This document shows, one piece after another, positions 1-7,728 of a stretch of 46,008 nucleotides of DNA; within the stretch, counting starts at the first letter, position 1, and every line of letters begins with the position of its first letter. The notes under the pieces were generated by a model, which did not search any database, had not been told where the DNA came from, and saw only the letters and a list, made by a program, of their open reading frames with translations. The position numbers and the translations under genes are program-made. The stretch is from JBDUCV01 sp040003255. GTDB lineage: Bacteria; Actinomycetota; Actinomycetes; Mycobacteriales; Jatrophihabitantaceae. Where the stretch lies: positions 1 through 46,008 of the forward strand of contig JBDUCV010000010.1 of assembly GCA_040003255.1 (NCBI GenBank), written 5' to 3'.

Positions 1-2
1 CC

Positions 3-164
3 GTGCCGATGACCTACGGCGCCTACGTGTGGTTCACCCACGAACTCGACGACGTGGCCGCCCCGGCGCTGATCGCGGCCGGTCCCGAGGGATCGGCGTC
101 AGCGCCGCAGCCGCCGGCCGAGGCCGGTGTTGATGGTTGGCATGACGACCCAGGTCATCAGTGA
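3..164 (+). CDS. C-terminal fragment of an unidentified protein
   Basis: An open frame enters from the left edge and stops at the TGA at 162-164. Its first 30 or so codons have the strong third-position G/C bias of a real gene and read MTYGAYVWFTHELDDVAAPA, which I do not recognise. The last 20 or so codons lie antisense to a decayed gene, so the natural stop may have been lost and the tail may be read-through into the decayed region. The function is unknown. Confidence 0.3.
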   Translation: MPMTYGAYVWFTHELDDVAAPALIAAGPEGSASAPQPPAEAGVDGWHDDPGHQ

Positions 165-400
165 GGTCGTTGCGGTGACCGCCAGCAGCGGAGGGTTGCG
201 TGGCGGTTGATCCAGATGACGCCGATGGTCAGGAGGGACACCACGTGGGCGGCGTGGCTGGGCATTGCCCGCGAGGTAGTGACCGAGGTAGCGGCCGCCC
301 TTCTCGGTCGGGAACCCGGATATCGAGTACAAGGAGCGTGATCGCGATCACGCCGTCGGAGAACGTCTCGAGGCGCCCTTTCTCCACGACATCCCCTAAC
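99..400 (-). pseudogene. Decayed TMEM175-like channel gene joined to the tail of another membrane protein
   Basis: Three minus-strand frames must be stitched together. Near 300-390 one frame reads RLETFSDGVIAITLLVLDIR, which contains the FSDGV signature and first helix of bacterial TMEM175 (DUF1211) potassium channels. Near 195-270 a second frame reads SHAAHVVSLLTIGVIWINRH, the family's next helix. Near 100-175 a third frame gives LLAVTATTSLMTWVVMP, which looks more like the C-terminal membrane helix of antibiotic-monooxygenase-type membrane proteins than like TMEM175. At least two frameshifts and a deletion/fusion are needed, so no functional product is expected. The TMEM175 call rests on motif recall; the tail assignment is weaker. 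Confidence 0.6.
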
Positions 401-1069
401 CAGGCGCAGGTGCCGCAGGCGTGCCGTGCTCACGGGCGTATCGCTTACGGCCGCGTTCGCGGCCAGGGGGTCGGTCTACGGGAAGACCGGCGTACCAGTG
501 CGACCCGTCGCAGAAGGGCGTGTTCCGGGACTGCCCGCACAGGCACAGCGCCTGACGTTCCCTGCTCTCGTAGGCCACCTTGTCGACGCCGAGGACCTCC
601 ACGCCGCCGCGCACCCGGTAGGGCCCGTCGAGGATCGGATGGATCGACGCGTGCTCGTGTGCCTCGACCGTGATCGCGTCGGCAGTGGTGGCGTAGGTCA
701 ACGCCCCGGACGGGCATCCGGAGACCTCCTCGGTGATCTGTGATGATGAGGCGCCACGCGGGTCGACGAACGCGACCTCGCTCAGCCCGAACACCGACGA
801 CAGCCGGTCGGTGCACTGACCGAAGTGGGCGCACCGGGTGCGATCGTCGAAGACCGTGACCCGGTAACCGCGATGGTCCGCCCCGCCCCGCGTAGTTACA
901 CCGCGTCGGTGACCTGCCGAGCCGGGTCGCCGCAGAACAGTGCGCTGTCGCCGAGTTCCGCGCACAGGCGGATCAGCGCCTCGTCGATTGCGCGATAGAA
1001 CTGACCGATCGTGGCGAACACGTCGTCCTGCGAAGCACTGTCTCGCGCACCCGGGTGCTCGATGGCCAT
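396..1069 (-). pseudogene. Frameshifted CDGSH / 4Fe-4S protein with a ferritin-like N-terminal piece
   Basis: The upstream part (about 898-1069, starting ATGGCCATCGAG) reads FATIGQFYRAIDEALIRL and then LFCGDPARQV, resembling the ferritin-like domain of VioB-type proteins, and stops at a TAA. The downstream part (396 to about 895), in another frame, has a divergent 4Fe-4S domain (YRVTVFDDRTRCAHFGQC, then CPSGALTY) and a CDGSH zinc-finger-like 2Fe-2S motif (CLCGQSRNTPFCDGSHWYAG). The second part has no start codon of its own. After WYAGL the frame runs into Arg-rich sequence, so the 3' end is also disrupted. Cluster ligands are intact, but the gene is broken in the middle. Intact relatives are probably iron-sulfur redox or iron-handling proteins. 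Confidence 0.65.
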
Positions 1070-1187
1070 GAAGCCCTCGACCGCCGTTCTCGAGAGAGAT
1101 CTTCGCGATGGCACGCGCGAGGACAACCTGTGGCAGCAGCTCGCTCGCCGTCTGCCCGGCGACACCTCCGCTCGCCAACGCCACTAC

Positions 1188-1640
1188 TTACCGCAAGGCC
1201 TCACGGTGGATTGTCCGGCGCATTGGAGCGGGTACAGATGCCGCGCTGGGGAAGCCCAGACGGCAAGCCGTTTCGCGAACACGAGCCGACTCCGTCCACA
1301 CCGGCCTGCCGCAGCAGGTCGCCGCGTCGGACGAGCCGCCCGACCGAGCGGGGCAGGGTGCGGCGCGGCGCCCGGGATCCCCTGCGATGCGGCAAGTCAC
1401 TACTCCGTCGATGCCGGCCTGCCCTACGCCTGTTCGAACACCTGGACGCCGCGCCCGCCAGTACACGGTAAACGCACGGTCCATGACGACATCCGGCTCG
1501 GCAATGATGCTGTTCCCGGGACGTGGCGCTGCGACTTCGACAGAGCTCGCGGCCACGGCCCGGAATGCTCGGGTCATGGCCCGATCATGCGCACCGGGAT
1601 GGGTCCATCGATGATCGCCGCCGGGCGCTGACCCCCAACT
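1188..1640 (-). pseudogene. Possible SRPBCC-like remnant
   Basis: The minus frame holds PGNSIIAEPDVVMDRAFTVY, which resembles the segment before the first strand of actinobacterial SRPBCC (START-like) proteins (pattern PGDDLVPDPD..-DRAITV). The expected lipid-cavity motifs do not follow in any frame; instead there is Arg/Ala-rich low-information sequence. I read it as a decayed fragment. The resemblance is short and the call is weak. Confidence 0.25.
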
Positions 1641-1710
1641 CGCCGACCACATCAAAGCCCGCTCGATGATGGCTTCATCAGGACATGGGCTCGTAGAAAC
1701 GAGCTGAACA

Positions 1711-1890
1711 AACACGCGAGGGCAGCGCGAAACCTTGGGCGTGCAGGCCGTCCATCAGCAGGTCCAGCAGGCGACCGGTCCTGCTGACGATTGGCCGGTC
1801 TCCGGCCGCGGGCAAGATGCCGCTGAGGCTGTTCACCACGTCCTCGGTGAGAAGGTCGGACCGCAGGTTCGAGGCTGAGTACCGGCGGCT
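1711..1890 (-). pseudogene. Remnant of a TetR-family regulator C-terminal domain
   Basis: The minus frame reads LRSDLLTEDVVNSLSGILPA, followed about 15 residues later by GRLLDLLMDGLHAQ. This is the usual ending of TetR ligand-binding domains (pattern LR.DVT.EDV...L.G....A, then RLLDLLLDGLR). No helix-turn-helix domain is found upstream in any frame, so only the tail of the gene survives. It may have regulated one of the decayed neighbours or the monooxygenase at 2318, but nothing shows this. Confidence 0.4.
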
Positions 1891-2317
1891 TAGCCGGCGG
1901 CCGTGGCCAGCGCGGCCATAACACGGTAGGCCGGTGTCGGGGTGGTTGGCGTGGGGTTGCGAGCCGACGCATTCAATGACGCCTGACACCGGCGACAGCC
2001 AGAACGATGTAAGCGCTTCGCGGGGGCCGCGAACCTGCAAGAATTGGCGGTGTGACACGACAGCAAATTTGTGTGCTTGTCCACCACGCCAAGCCCCAGC
2101 CGGGCCCGATCGACGAGGAGCGACCGCTCGCTGCTCGTGGGCGCCGAGACGCGGGTCCCATCGGACGTTGGGGTCAACGACGGTTCTCGGCATCGCTCAT
2201 CTGCGCCACGACTCATCGGAGCCCACGTCCCCTCGGCCGGCGTCCGCGCGTCCGGGTAGGCAGCGAGCCCTAGCAGCAAGACCCTCTCCAACCATCGAGG
2301 ACGACTGGAGCCCGCAG
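1891..2317. other. No recognisable gene; 5' flank of the monooxygenase
   Basis: Long frames exist on both strands, but none matches a family I know and none keeps coding-type third-position bias. The frame of the downstream monooxygenase is open back to 1934, but that stretch is Cys/Arg/Pro-rich noise and precedes a well-placed ribosome site at 2307-2310. No convincing promoter was picked out. Confidence 0.4.
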
Positions 2318-4129
2318 ATGACGGCAACCGTGAACCAGACTGAAACGGCAACCACGGTCACGACCTGGCTGTCCCAATTCGAGGACGCGATGGTGGCTGG
2401 CAACGTGGCCGCAGCCGCGGAACTGTTCGCCAAGGATAGCTACTGGCGTGACCTGATCGCTTTCACCTGGAACCTTAAGACGGTCGAGGGACGGGCCGGG
2501 GTCCTCGACCTGCTGACCGCCACGCTCGAGTCCGTCCGTCCCCGCGACTTCAGGATCGCTGCGGGTGAGCAGCCGAGCGACACCGACGGCCTGGTCGAGG
2601 CTTGGATCGAGTTCGAGACGGCGGTCGGCCGGGGACACGGGCTGCTGCGGCTGCGCGACGGCAAGGCCTGGACTCTGCTCACCACGTTGTATGAACTCAC
2701 CGGCTTCGAAGAGCCAGCGCGGGGCAGCCGACCCATGGGCGCCGAGCACGGGGCGCACCGGCACCGCGAGACGTGGTCGGATCGTCGCGAGCGGGAGGCG
2801 CGCGAGCTCGGCTACAAGACGCAGCCCTACGTGCTCATCGTCGGCGGCGGGCAGGGCGGCATCGCGCTCGGCGCGCGGCTGCGGCAGCTCGACGTCCCCA
2901 CGATCATCATCGACAAGCGCGGGCGGCCCGGGGACCAGTGGCGCAGCCGCTACAAGTCCCTGTGCCTGCACGACCCGGTCTGGTACGACCACCTGCCCTA
3001 CATCAAGTTCCCGGACAACTGGCCGGTGTTCTCGCCGAAGGACAAGATCGCCGACTGGCTCGAGTCGTACACCCGCGTCATGGAGCTGAACTACTGGTCC
3101 AACACCGAGGCGAAGTCTGCGACCTACGACGAGGCGACCGAGGGCTGGACGGTGACCGTCGAGCGCGAAGGCCAGCCCCTCGTGCTGCGTCCCACCCACC
3201 TCGTCCTTGCCACCGGAATGTCCGGCAAGGCGAATATCCCCGAGTTCCCCGGGATGGACATATTCCGCGGCGATCAACATCACTCGTCCGCGCACCCGGG
3301 ACCCGATGCCTACGCCGGCAAGAAATGCGTGGTGATCGGCTCGAACAACTCCGCGTTCGACATCTGCGGCGCGCTTTGGGAGAACGGCGCAGACGTGACC
3401 ATGGTGCAGCGTTCCTCCACCCACATCGTCCGCTCGGAGACACTGATGGACATCGGACTCGGCTCGCTGTACTCGGAGGAGGCGGTCGCGGCGGGCATGA
3501 CGACCGAGAAGGCCGACCTCGTCTTCGCCTCGCTGCCGTATCGGATCATGCACGAATTCCAGATCCCGCTCTATGACCAGATGCGCGAGCGCGACAAGGA
3601 CTTCTACGACCGACTCGAAGCGTCCGGGTTTGACCACGACTGGGGCGACGACGGCTCCGGGCTCTTCATGAAGTACCTGCGTCGCGGTTCCGGCTACTAC
3701 ATCGACGTGGGCTCGGCAGACCTGGTCGCCAACGGCGATGTGAAACTCGCGAAGGGCCACGTCAACCACTTGACCGAGCACTCCGTCGTGCTCAACGACG
3801 GGACCGAACTCGAAGCCGACCTCGTCGTCTACGCCACCGGGTACGGGTCGATGAACGGCTGGGCCGCCGACCTCATCTCCCAAGAGGTCGCAGACAAAGT
3901 CGGCAAAGTATGGGGGCTCGGCTCGGACACAGCGAAAGACCCGGGTCCATGGGAGGGCGAACAGCGCAACATGTGGAAGCCGACCCAGCAAGACGCCCTC
4001 TGGTTCCACGGCGGCAACCTGCACCAATCCCGGCACTACTCGACCTACCTGGCCCTGCAACTCAAAGCGCGCATGGAACAGATCCCCACTCCCGTATATG
4101 GCATGCAGGAGGTCCACCACCTCAGCTGA
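2318..4129 (+). CDS. Flavin-containing monooxygenase with N-terminal SnoaL/NTF2-like domain
   Basis: A 603-residue NAD(P)/FAD-dependent oxidoreductase. Residues about 15-130 form an NTF2/SnoaL-like cone domain (AMVAGNVAAAAELFAKDSYW). The FAD Rossmann motif VLIVGGGQGG lies near residue 175, and the NADP motif VVIGSNNSAFD near 338. FRGDQHHSSAH between them resembles the FMO/YUCCA fingerprint rather than the Baeyer-Villiger one, and the ATG motif LVVYATGYGS is near the C-terminus. The start is the ATG with GGAG 7 nt upstream; longer in-frame extension is unsupported. Such fusions are known among actinobacterial monooxygenases acting on small organic substrates, but the substrate cannot be read here. 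It stands alone, flanked by decayed DNA on both sides, and is fully intact. Confidence 0.9.
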   Translation: MTATVNQTETATTVTTWLSQFEDAMVAGNVAAAAELFAKDSYWRDLIAFTWNLKTVEGRAGVLDLLTATLESVRPRDFRIAAGEQPSDTDGLVEAWIEFETAVGRGHGLLRLRDGKAWTLLTTLYELTGFEEPARGSRPMGAEHGAHRHRETWSDRREREARELGYKTQPYVLIVGGGQGGIALGARLRQLDVPTIIIDKRGRPGDQWRSRYKSLCLHDPVWYDHLPYIKFPDNWPVFSPKDKIADWLESYTRVMELNYWSNTEAKSATYDEATEGWTVTVEREGQPLVLRPTHLVLATGMSGKANIPEFPGMDIFRGDQHHSSAHPGPDAYAGKKCVVIGSNNSAFDICGALWENGADVTMVQRSSTHIVRSETLMDIGLGSLYSEEAVAAGMTTEKADLVFASLPYRIMHEFQIPLYDQMRERDKDFYDRLEASGFDHDWGDDGSGLFMKYLRRGSGYYIDVGSADLVANGDVKLAKGHVNHLTEHSVVLNDGTELEADLVVYATGYGSMNGWAADLISQEVADKVGKVWGLGSDTAKDPGPWEGEQRNMWKPTQQDALWFHGGNLHQSRHYSTYLALQLKARMEQIPTPVYGMQEVHHLS

Positions 4130-4648
4130 GATCCACCTCGACCACGCAACCCGCGCGGATTCGCCCGGTAACTGCTTCATCGGCTTCAGAGCCTGTCTCG
4201 TTCCCGGGTCGGCGACCTCGCGGTATCGGGCCAGCTGGAGAAGGACGCGATCGCCTGTTCGGTGATGCGCCAGCGCTCGACCGGATTCTTCGCACGGTAG
4301 GCCGCCCGTGCGCGACATCTTGCTGCGGACGCGCGGACTTTCTTCGACAAGACCTGCACAGTCTCGCGGACCGTCCAGATCGGAAGGCTGCTCGGGCTCG
4401 GGCTCGACTAGCGTCACCCGTGGAGCGGCGGCTGGACTGGCGTCGCGGTCGCAGGCGGGAGGCCTCATCGTGGCGGTGACGTCGTCGGTCAAATCGGTAG
4501 CGGCGGTGGTCGACGCTTGAACCAGGCAGGCGAGGTCGAGGTCGTGGTCATGGCTGGTTTCGCACTCTCGTGATGCGTACACGCTAACCGTCGATGTGTT
4601 CGCCGACTCGCACCGTTGGCTCGACCGCCGGTCAGCTTCGAGCCGGCG
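4130..4648. other. Non-coding or decayed stretch
   Basis: No frame gives a recognisable protein. A minus-strand frame around 4210-4320 reads AKNPVERWRITEQAIASFSS with plausible codon use for about 35 codons before breaking off, so a gene fragment may lie here, but I cannot assign it. Nothing resembles an insertion-sequence end or a tRNA. Confidence 0.35.
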
Positions 4649-4780
4649 ATGAAACCGGAGAGTGCGGTCGTGGCGGCGTCGCGGTTCCCGGAGGCACTGT
4701 TCAGCCGCGAAGATATCGACGATCTTGTCGCAGTACTTGATCAGGTTCGCGCCGCCGCTTCGCCAGGAGGAGCTGCCTGA
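4649..4780 (+). CDS. Short hypothetical ORF or gene tail (43 aa)
   Basis: ATG to TGA, product ending EDIDDLVAVLDQVRAAAS. Codon use is GC-rich and regular, and the in-frame sequence upstream is open back to at least 4607. It may therefore be the C-terminal end of a lost gene rather than a complete small protein. The DIDDLVAVLDQV helix resembles the last helix of fold-type I PLP enzymes, but 20 residues are too few to claim it. No ribosome site precedes the ATG. Confidence 0.25.
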   Translation: MKPESAVVAASRFPEALFSREDIDDLVAVLDQVRAAASPGGAA

Positions 4781-4867
4781 CTGTTACGAGCTCGTTAGCG
4801 CGAAACTAGGGACGCGGCGCTCGCGATACCGTCGGCCGGTTACAAGGTCGCTATGGGAGGAGCAGCG

Positions 4868-5116
4868 ATGGCAGGGGTGTGGGCGAAGGACGGCCATGAA
4901 CGCTGGCGACCGCTCATCGCAGCGGGCTTTACCAATGAAGCAGAGCTGCATTCGCTCATTGAGGAGAGCCCGGCGATGTTGCCGTTGCCCGGCGCACCGA
5001 CGCTTGCGGTTGAGCCGGATCGCACTCAGGTCACCGCTGAGCTCGCTGGCACAGGGAAGCCGCCCGTCCCAAGCCGAGCCGTGCCAGGAGCGGCGGAATT
5101 CGCGGCGTCGCTTTAA
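4868..5116 (+). pseudogene. Truncated relative of a NucS/DUF91-like actinobacterial protein
   Basis: The start ATG has GGGAGGAG 5-6 nt upstream. The first 45 or so residues (MAGVWAKDGHERWRPL..., then ELHSLIEESPAMLPLPG) match the N-terminus of a widespread actinobacterial family whose members continue for 200 or more residues with a nuclease-like block (LGREV..GYVDLLAVEP.G...IEVKL). Here LPGAPT is followed directly by LAVEPD, as if the intervening 15-20 residues were deleted. The frame then drifts into unrelated sequence and stops after 82 codons. I infer an internal deletion plus loss of the 3' part. The family link is from memory. Confidence 0.5.
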
Positions 5117-5135
5117 TGTGGCTCTGGGAGGGGCG

Positions 5136-5525
5136 ATGAGCCGAACCTCTGCCGTCGATGCGCTGCTCGACGCTGCCCGCGTCGGCCTTAACCGGGTCGA
5201 ACCTTGCAACCTCAGCACCGAGATCGCCGCAGGCGCACTCGTTGTCGACATCCGCCCGGTCGAACAGCGACAACGCGACGGCGAGCTTCCCGGCGCGATC
5301 GTCATCGACCGCAATGTTCTCGAATGGCGCCTCGACCCGAGCAGCCCGCACCACATCGCCGAGGTCACCGGCGCGGGACGACGCGTCATCATCGTGTGTG
5401 ACGAGGGATTCAGCTCCAGCCTGGCCGCTGCGACCCTTTGCAAGCTGGGGTTATACCGGGCCACCGACCTGGTCGGTGGCTACCAGGCCCTTCGAGCCGG
5501 CTCAGCTGTTGATGGAGAGCGGTGA
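5136..5525 (+). CDS. Rhodanese-like domain protein
   Basis: A 129-residue single-domain rhodanese, likely a cytoplasmic sulfurtransferase or thiol carrier. Visible features: VVDIRPVEQRQRDGELPGAI (CH2A-type region) and the active-site loop with Cys88 in VIIVCDEGFSSSLAA, followed by LVGGYQALRAG. The CDEGFSSS loop fits the actinobacterial subgroup with a CQEGYSSS-like loop. A GGGAGGGG ribosome site ends just upstream of the ATG. It lies 19 bp after the truncated gene and converges on the PAP2 phosphatase gene. Partner and sulfur donor are unknown. Confidence 0.85.
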   Translation: MSRTSAVDALLDAARVGLNRVEPCNLSTEIAAGALVVDIRPVEQRQRDGELPGAIVIDRNVLEWRLDPSSPHHIAEVTGAGRRVIIVCDEGFSSSLAAATLCKLGLYRATDLVGGYQALRAGSAVDGER

Positions 5526-5540
5526 GCGCGGCCAGCTCGG

Positions 5541-6182
5541 TTACCCGGGGTTCCTTGCGCCTTGCTCCGATGCGGGCGCCGCGATCATGAGGGCCGGGCG
5601 CAGCCGGGTTCGTGCCAGTGTCGTCACGGCTGCTGTGAGCGCGGGTTGAGCCACGACGCGGCCGATGAGAATAACCGCGGCCCCGAGGGCGAGGCCGGCG
5701 GCTACATCGTGCGGGTAGTGGGCACCGACGTAGATCCGGGAGAAGGCGAGTAGGACCGCGGCACACCAGCTGAGGATGCCGAGCTTTCGGTCGACGTAGA
5801 GCAGGCCGGTCGCGACCGCACCAGCCATCGTCGCGTGGTCGGACGGGAAGCCATAGTCCGTGGAGCGGCTGATCAGCACCAGTACATCCGGGATGGCGGT
5901 GTAGGGGCGCGCTTCGTGCACTGCGTTCACGATGGGCTGGTTGATCGCCACCGCGGCCAGCGTGCCGAGCGCCGCCCACGCCACCGCAGCAAGCTGGCTG
6001 CTGTCGCTTCGCCGGCGCGCGAGCCACCACCCGGCGATGATCAGGACCGCGAACAGGGCGACCCCGTCTTTGGCGTAGAAGCTCATCGTTCCGTGCAGCC
6101 AGCCGGTATGGCGGGCGAAGTTGTTGATGAGCAGGAAGTCGCCGGCGTCGCCGAGATAGCGATCCGCGAGTGGGTAGGGCAC
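5541..6182 (-). CDS. PAP2-family membrane phosphatase
   Basis: Multi-helix membrane protein of the type-2 phosphatidic acid phosphatase superfamily, 213 residues from the chosen GTG. The tripartite phosphatase signature is present: EARPY in the first motif, PSDHATM in the second and SRIYVGAHYPHDV in the third, with the catalytic histidines. Such proteins dephosphorylate lipid phosphates such as undecaprenyl pyrophosphate at the membrane. I chose GTG at 6182 because GGAG lies 7 nt before it; the longer frame to an ATG at 6257 would run across the BlaI-type operators and overlap blaI. It is transcribed divergently from blaI, so the operators at 6208-6252 probably control it too. Confidence 0.87.
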   Translation of the reverse strand: MPYPLADRYLGDAGDFLLINNFARHTGWLHGTMSFYAKDGVALFAVLIIAGWWLARRRSDSSQLAAVAWAALGTLAAVAINQPIVNAVHEARPYTAIPDVLVLISRSTDYGFPSDHATMAGAVATGLLYVDRKLGILSWCAAVLLAFSRIYVGAHYPHDVAAGLALGAAVILIGRVVAQPALTAAVTTLARTRLRPALMIAAPASEQGARNPG

Positions 6183-6207
6183 GCGTGTCTCCGGGTAAAG
6201 GTTATGA

Positions 6208-6227
6208 CTCCTACGATGCTGTAGGAG
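6208..6227. promoter_or_regulatory. BlaI-type operator, copy 1
   Basis: Perfect inverted repeat CTCCTAC-6 nt-GTAGGAG. The core TAC..GTA with dyad symmetry fits BlaI/MecI-family operators, and it sits in the divergent region between the PAP2 gene and blaI. Its centre is 25 bp from that of the second copy. Confidence 0.75.
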
Positions 6228-6232
6228 AATAG

Positions 6233-6252
6233 CTCCTACGGTACTGTAGGAC
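6233..6252. promoter_or_regulatory. BlaI-type operator, copy 2
   Basis: Inverted repeat CTCCTAC-6 nt-GTAGGAC, with one outer mismatch compared with copy 1. It ends three bases before the blaI ATG, so a bound dimer would block transcription start or early elongation of blaI. Spacing to copy 1 places the dimers about 2.4 helical turns apart. Confidence 0.75.
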
Positions 6253-6255
6253 ATC

Positions 6256-6633
6256 ATGAGTAGGCGGCGGATTTCCGGCGCGCTGGAATCGGAGATCCTT
6301 GCCGCGCTCTGGGCGGCCGATAGGTCCCTGACCGCCGGCGAGGTCGTCGACGCCCTTGGTGGCGACTTGGCCTACAACACGGTGCAAACGATCCTCACCC
6401 GGTTGCATGGGAAAGGCGCGGTTCGCCGGGATCAAGCCGGACGCGCGCACGCTTACACGCCGGTGCTGGACGAAGCCGGCCTGGCAGCGCACCGCATGCA
6501 CGCGATGCTTGATCGTGGTGGCGACCACGCCGTGGTATTGAGCCGCTTCCTCGGCACGCTCAGCGCGCACGAGGCCTCCACGCTCACCGAGTTGCTACAA
6601 CGCCAGCGCACCGCCGAGCCGGGCAGTGGCTGA
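6256..6633 (+). CDS. BlaI/MecI/CopY-family transcriptional repressor
   Basis: 125 residues, the usual size for the family. The N-terminal winged helix is recognisable (LESEILAALWAADRSLTAGEVVDAL, recognition helix AYNTVQTILTRLHGKG, wing with RAHAYTPV), followed by a short helical dimerisation tail. In the family, a partner M56 metalloprotease senses cell-wall or beta-lactam stress and leads to cleavage of the repressor. Here the M56 gene overlaps the stop codon by one base (TGATG). Two palindromes just upstream make autoregulation likely. There is no beta-lactamase gene nearby; the divergent PAP2 phosphatase is the obvious other target. Confidence 0.92.
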   Translation: MSRRRISGALESEILAALWAADRSLTAGEVVDALGGDLAYNTVQTILTRLHGKGAVRRDQAGRAHAYTPVLDEAGLAAHRMHAMLDRGGDHAVVLSRFLGTLSAHEASTLTELLQRQRTAEPGSG

Positions 6634-7556
6634 TGCATCTGTCCGTCTACCTTCCGCTGCTGCTCAGCGCTCTATTTGGGCTTATCGCGCCGGCCCTCGG
6701 CCAACGGTTGCCGCCAGCGGCGGCGACTTGGCTGCTCAGCTCCGGTGGCGTGTTCGCCGCCGCCGGATCCACGGCGTCGCTGGCGCTGCTCGGATTCACG
6801 CTCGCCGGGCAGAGCCGGCTGCTGGCCGACCGGGGGCACTGGTCGGAATCCACCCTGCGGCACGCTGACCCGGTAGCGGCACCCGTGGCCGCGGCCGCGC
6901 TAGCGGTTCTCGTGGTGATCAGTACCCGTGTCCTGGTCGCAGGATTACGGCGGCTGACCGCATTGCGTGGCGCATACCGGCTGGCCGCCGCACTGCCGGC
7001 ACCCGGCGGTGAGCTGGCCGTGATCGATGACCCGGCCCAGCACGCCTACGCCGTCCCGGGATGGCCTGGCCGCATCGTCGTCACCAGCGGCCTGTTGCGC
7101 AGCCTCCCGGCCAGCGAACGCCGTGCGGTCCTCGCGCACGAGCGGGCGCACCTGACCCACCGCCACCACCTACACCACACCGTCGCGCAGCTGGCCGCCG
7201 CGGCGAACCCGCTGCTCCGCCCTATCCCAGCGGCAGTAGCCCTGTCGACGGAGCGCTGGGCCGATGAGCACGCCGCCAACACCTGCCGACGCGACACGGT
7301 TGCGGATGCGCTCACCCATGCCGTCACCAGCGCGCGGTCGCCGGCCACGCCCGCTGTCGTGCTCGCCGCGGCCGCCACCGACGTCGTGACCAGGATCCGC
7401 GCGCTACGGGCACCGGCACCGCAACTTGCCATGTGGCGGATCGCGCTGCTACTCGGGCTCCTTGGTGCCACCGGAGCCGCCGTTCTTGAGGCGGCGCACG
7501 ACACCGAGCGGCTGTTCGAGCTCGCCCAATACGCCTACCGCACGCAACACCGCTAA
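6633..7556 (+). CDS. M56-family (BlaR1/MecR1-like) membrane zinc metallopeptidase
   Basis: 307 residues with several N-terminal membrane helices and the zinc site HERAH at residues 169-173 (VLAHERAHLTHRHHLHH), followed by a conserved ERWADEHA helix carrying the third ligand region. It lacks the C-terminal penicillin-binding sensor domain of BlaR1, as is usual for the short actinobacterial version. It is translationally coupled to the BlaI repressor gene and is therefore its probable antirepressor. The inducing signal is not visible. Confidence 0.88.
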   Translation: MHLSVYLPLLLSALFGLIAPALGQRLPPAAATWLLSSGGVFAAAGSTASLALLGFTLAGQSRLLADRGHWSESTLRHADPVAAPVAAAALAVLVVISTRVLVAGLRRLTALRGAYRLAAALPAPGGELAVIDDPAQHAYAVPGWPGRIVVTSGLLRSLPASERRAVLAHERAHLTHRHHLHHTVAQLAAAANPLLRPIPAAVALSTERWADEHAANTCRRDTVADALTHAVTSARSPATPAVVLAAAATDVVTRIRALRAPAPQLAMWRIALLLGLLGATGAAVLEAAHDTERLFELAQYAYRTQHR

Positions 7557-7604
7557 AGTCCGCCAACCCAACTGATCCACCGACGGTCTAATTCGTCCCA
7601 CCAC

Positions 7605-7656
7605 GGCGTTCAACTACGGACGGCAGCGGCGGCGTTCAACTACGGACGGCAGCGGC
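7605..7656. repeat. Perfect 26-bp tandem duplication
   Basis: Two head-to-tail copies of a 26-bp unit beginning GGCGTTCAACTACGGACGGC, at 7605-7630 and 7631-7656, in the 172-bp gap between the M56 gene and the enoyl-CoA hydratase gene. The unit has no strong dyad symmetry. It probably reflects slipped replication, though a paired protein-binding site cannot be excluded. Confidence 0.85.
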
Positions 7657-7728
7657 GCTACCGAAGAAGGGACCGCGGCACCCGCCGTCCGGCGGGAGGA
7701 GCTACGGTCGTCGCCGTGGAGCACAGCG

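Noticed and set aside
1934..2317. N-terminal extension of the monooxygenase by 128 codons
   Set aside because: Cys/Arg/Pro-rich sequence without domain or codon bias; a ribosome site precedes ATG 2318.
2270..4582. 770-codon open frame on the minus strand
   Set aside because: It runs antisense to the flavin monooxygenase gene. It has no recognisable domain; such frames are common opposite GC-rich genes.
4130..4648. Insertion-sequence or integrase remnant
   Set aside because: No terminal inverted repeats, target duplication or transposase motif could be seen.
6183..6257. Longer start for the PAP2 phosphatase (ATG at 6257)
   Set aside because: Would translate across both palindromic operators and overlap blaI; GTG 6182 has a good ribosome site.
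7605..7656. CRISPR-like array
   Set aside because: Only two directly adjacent copies without spacers; no cas genes.
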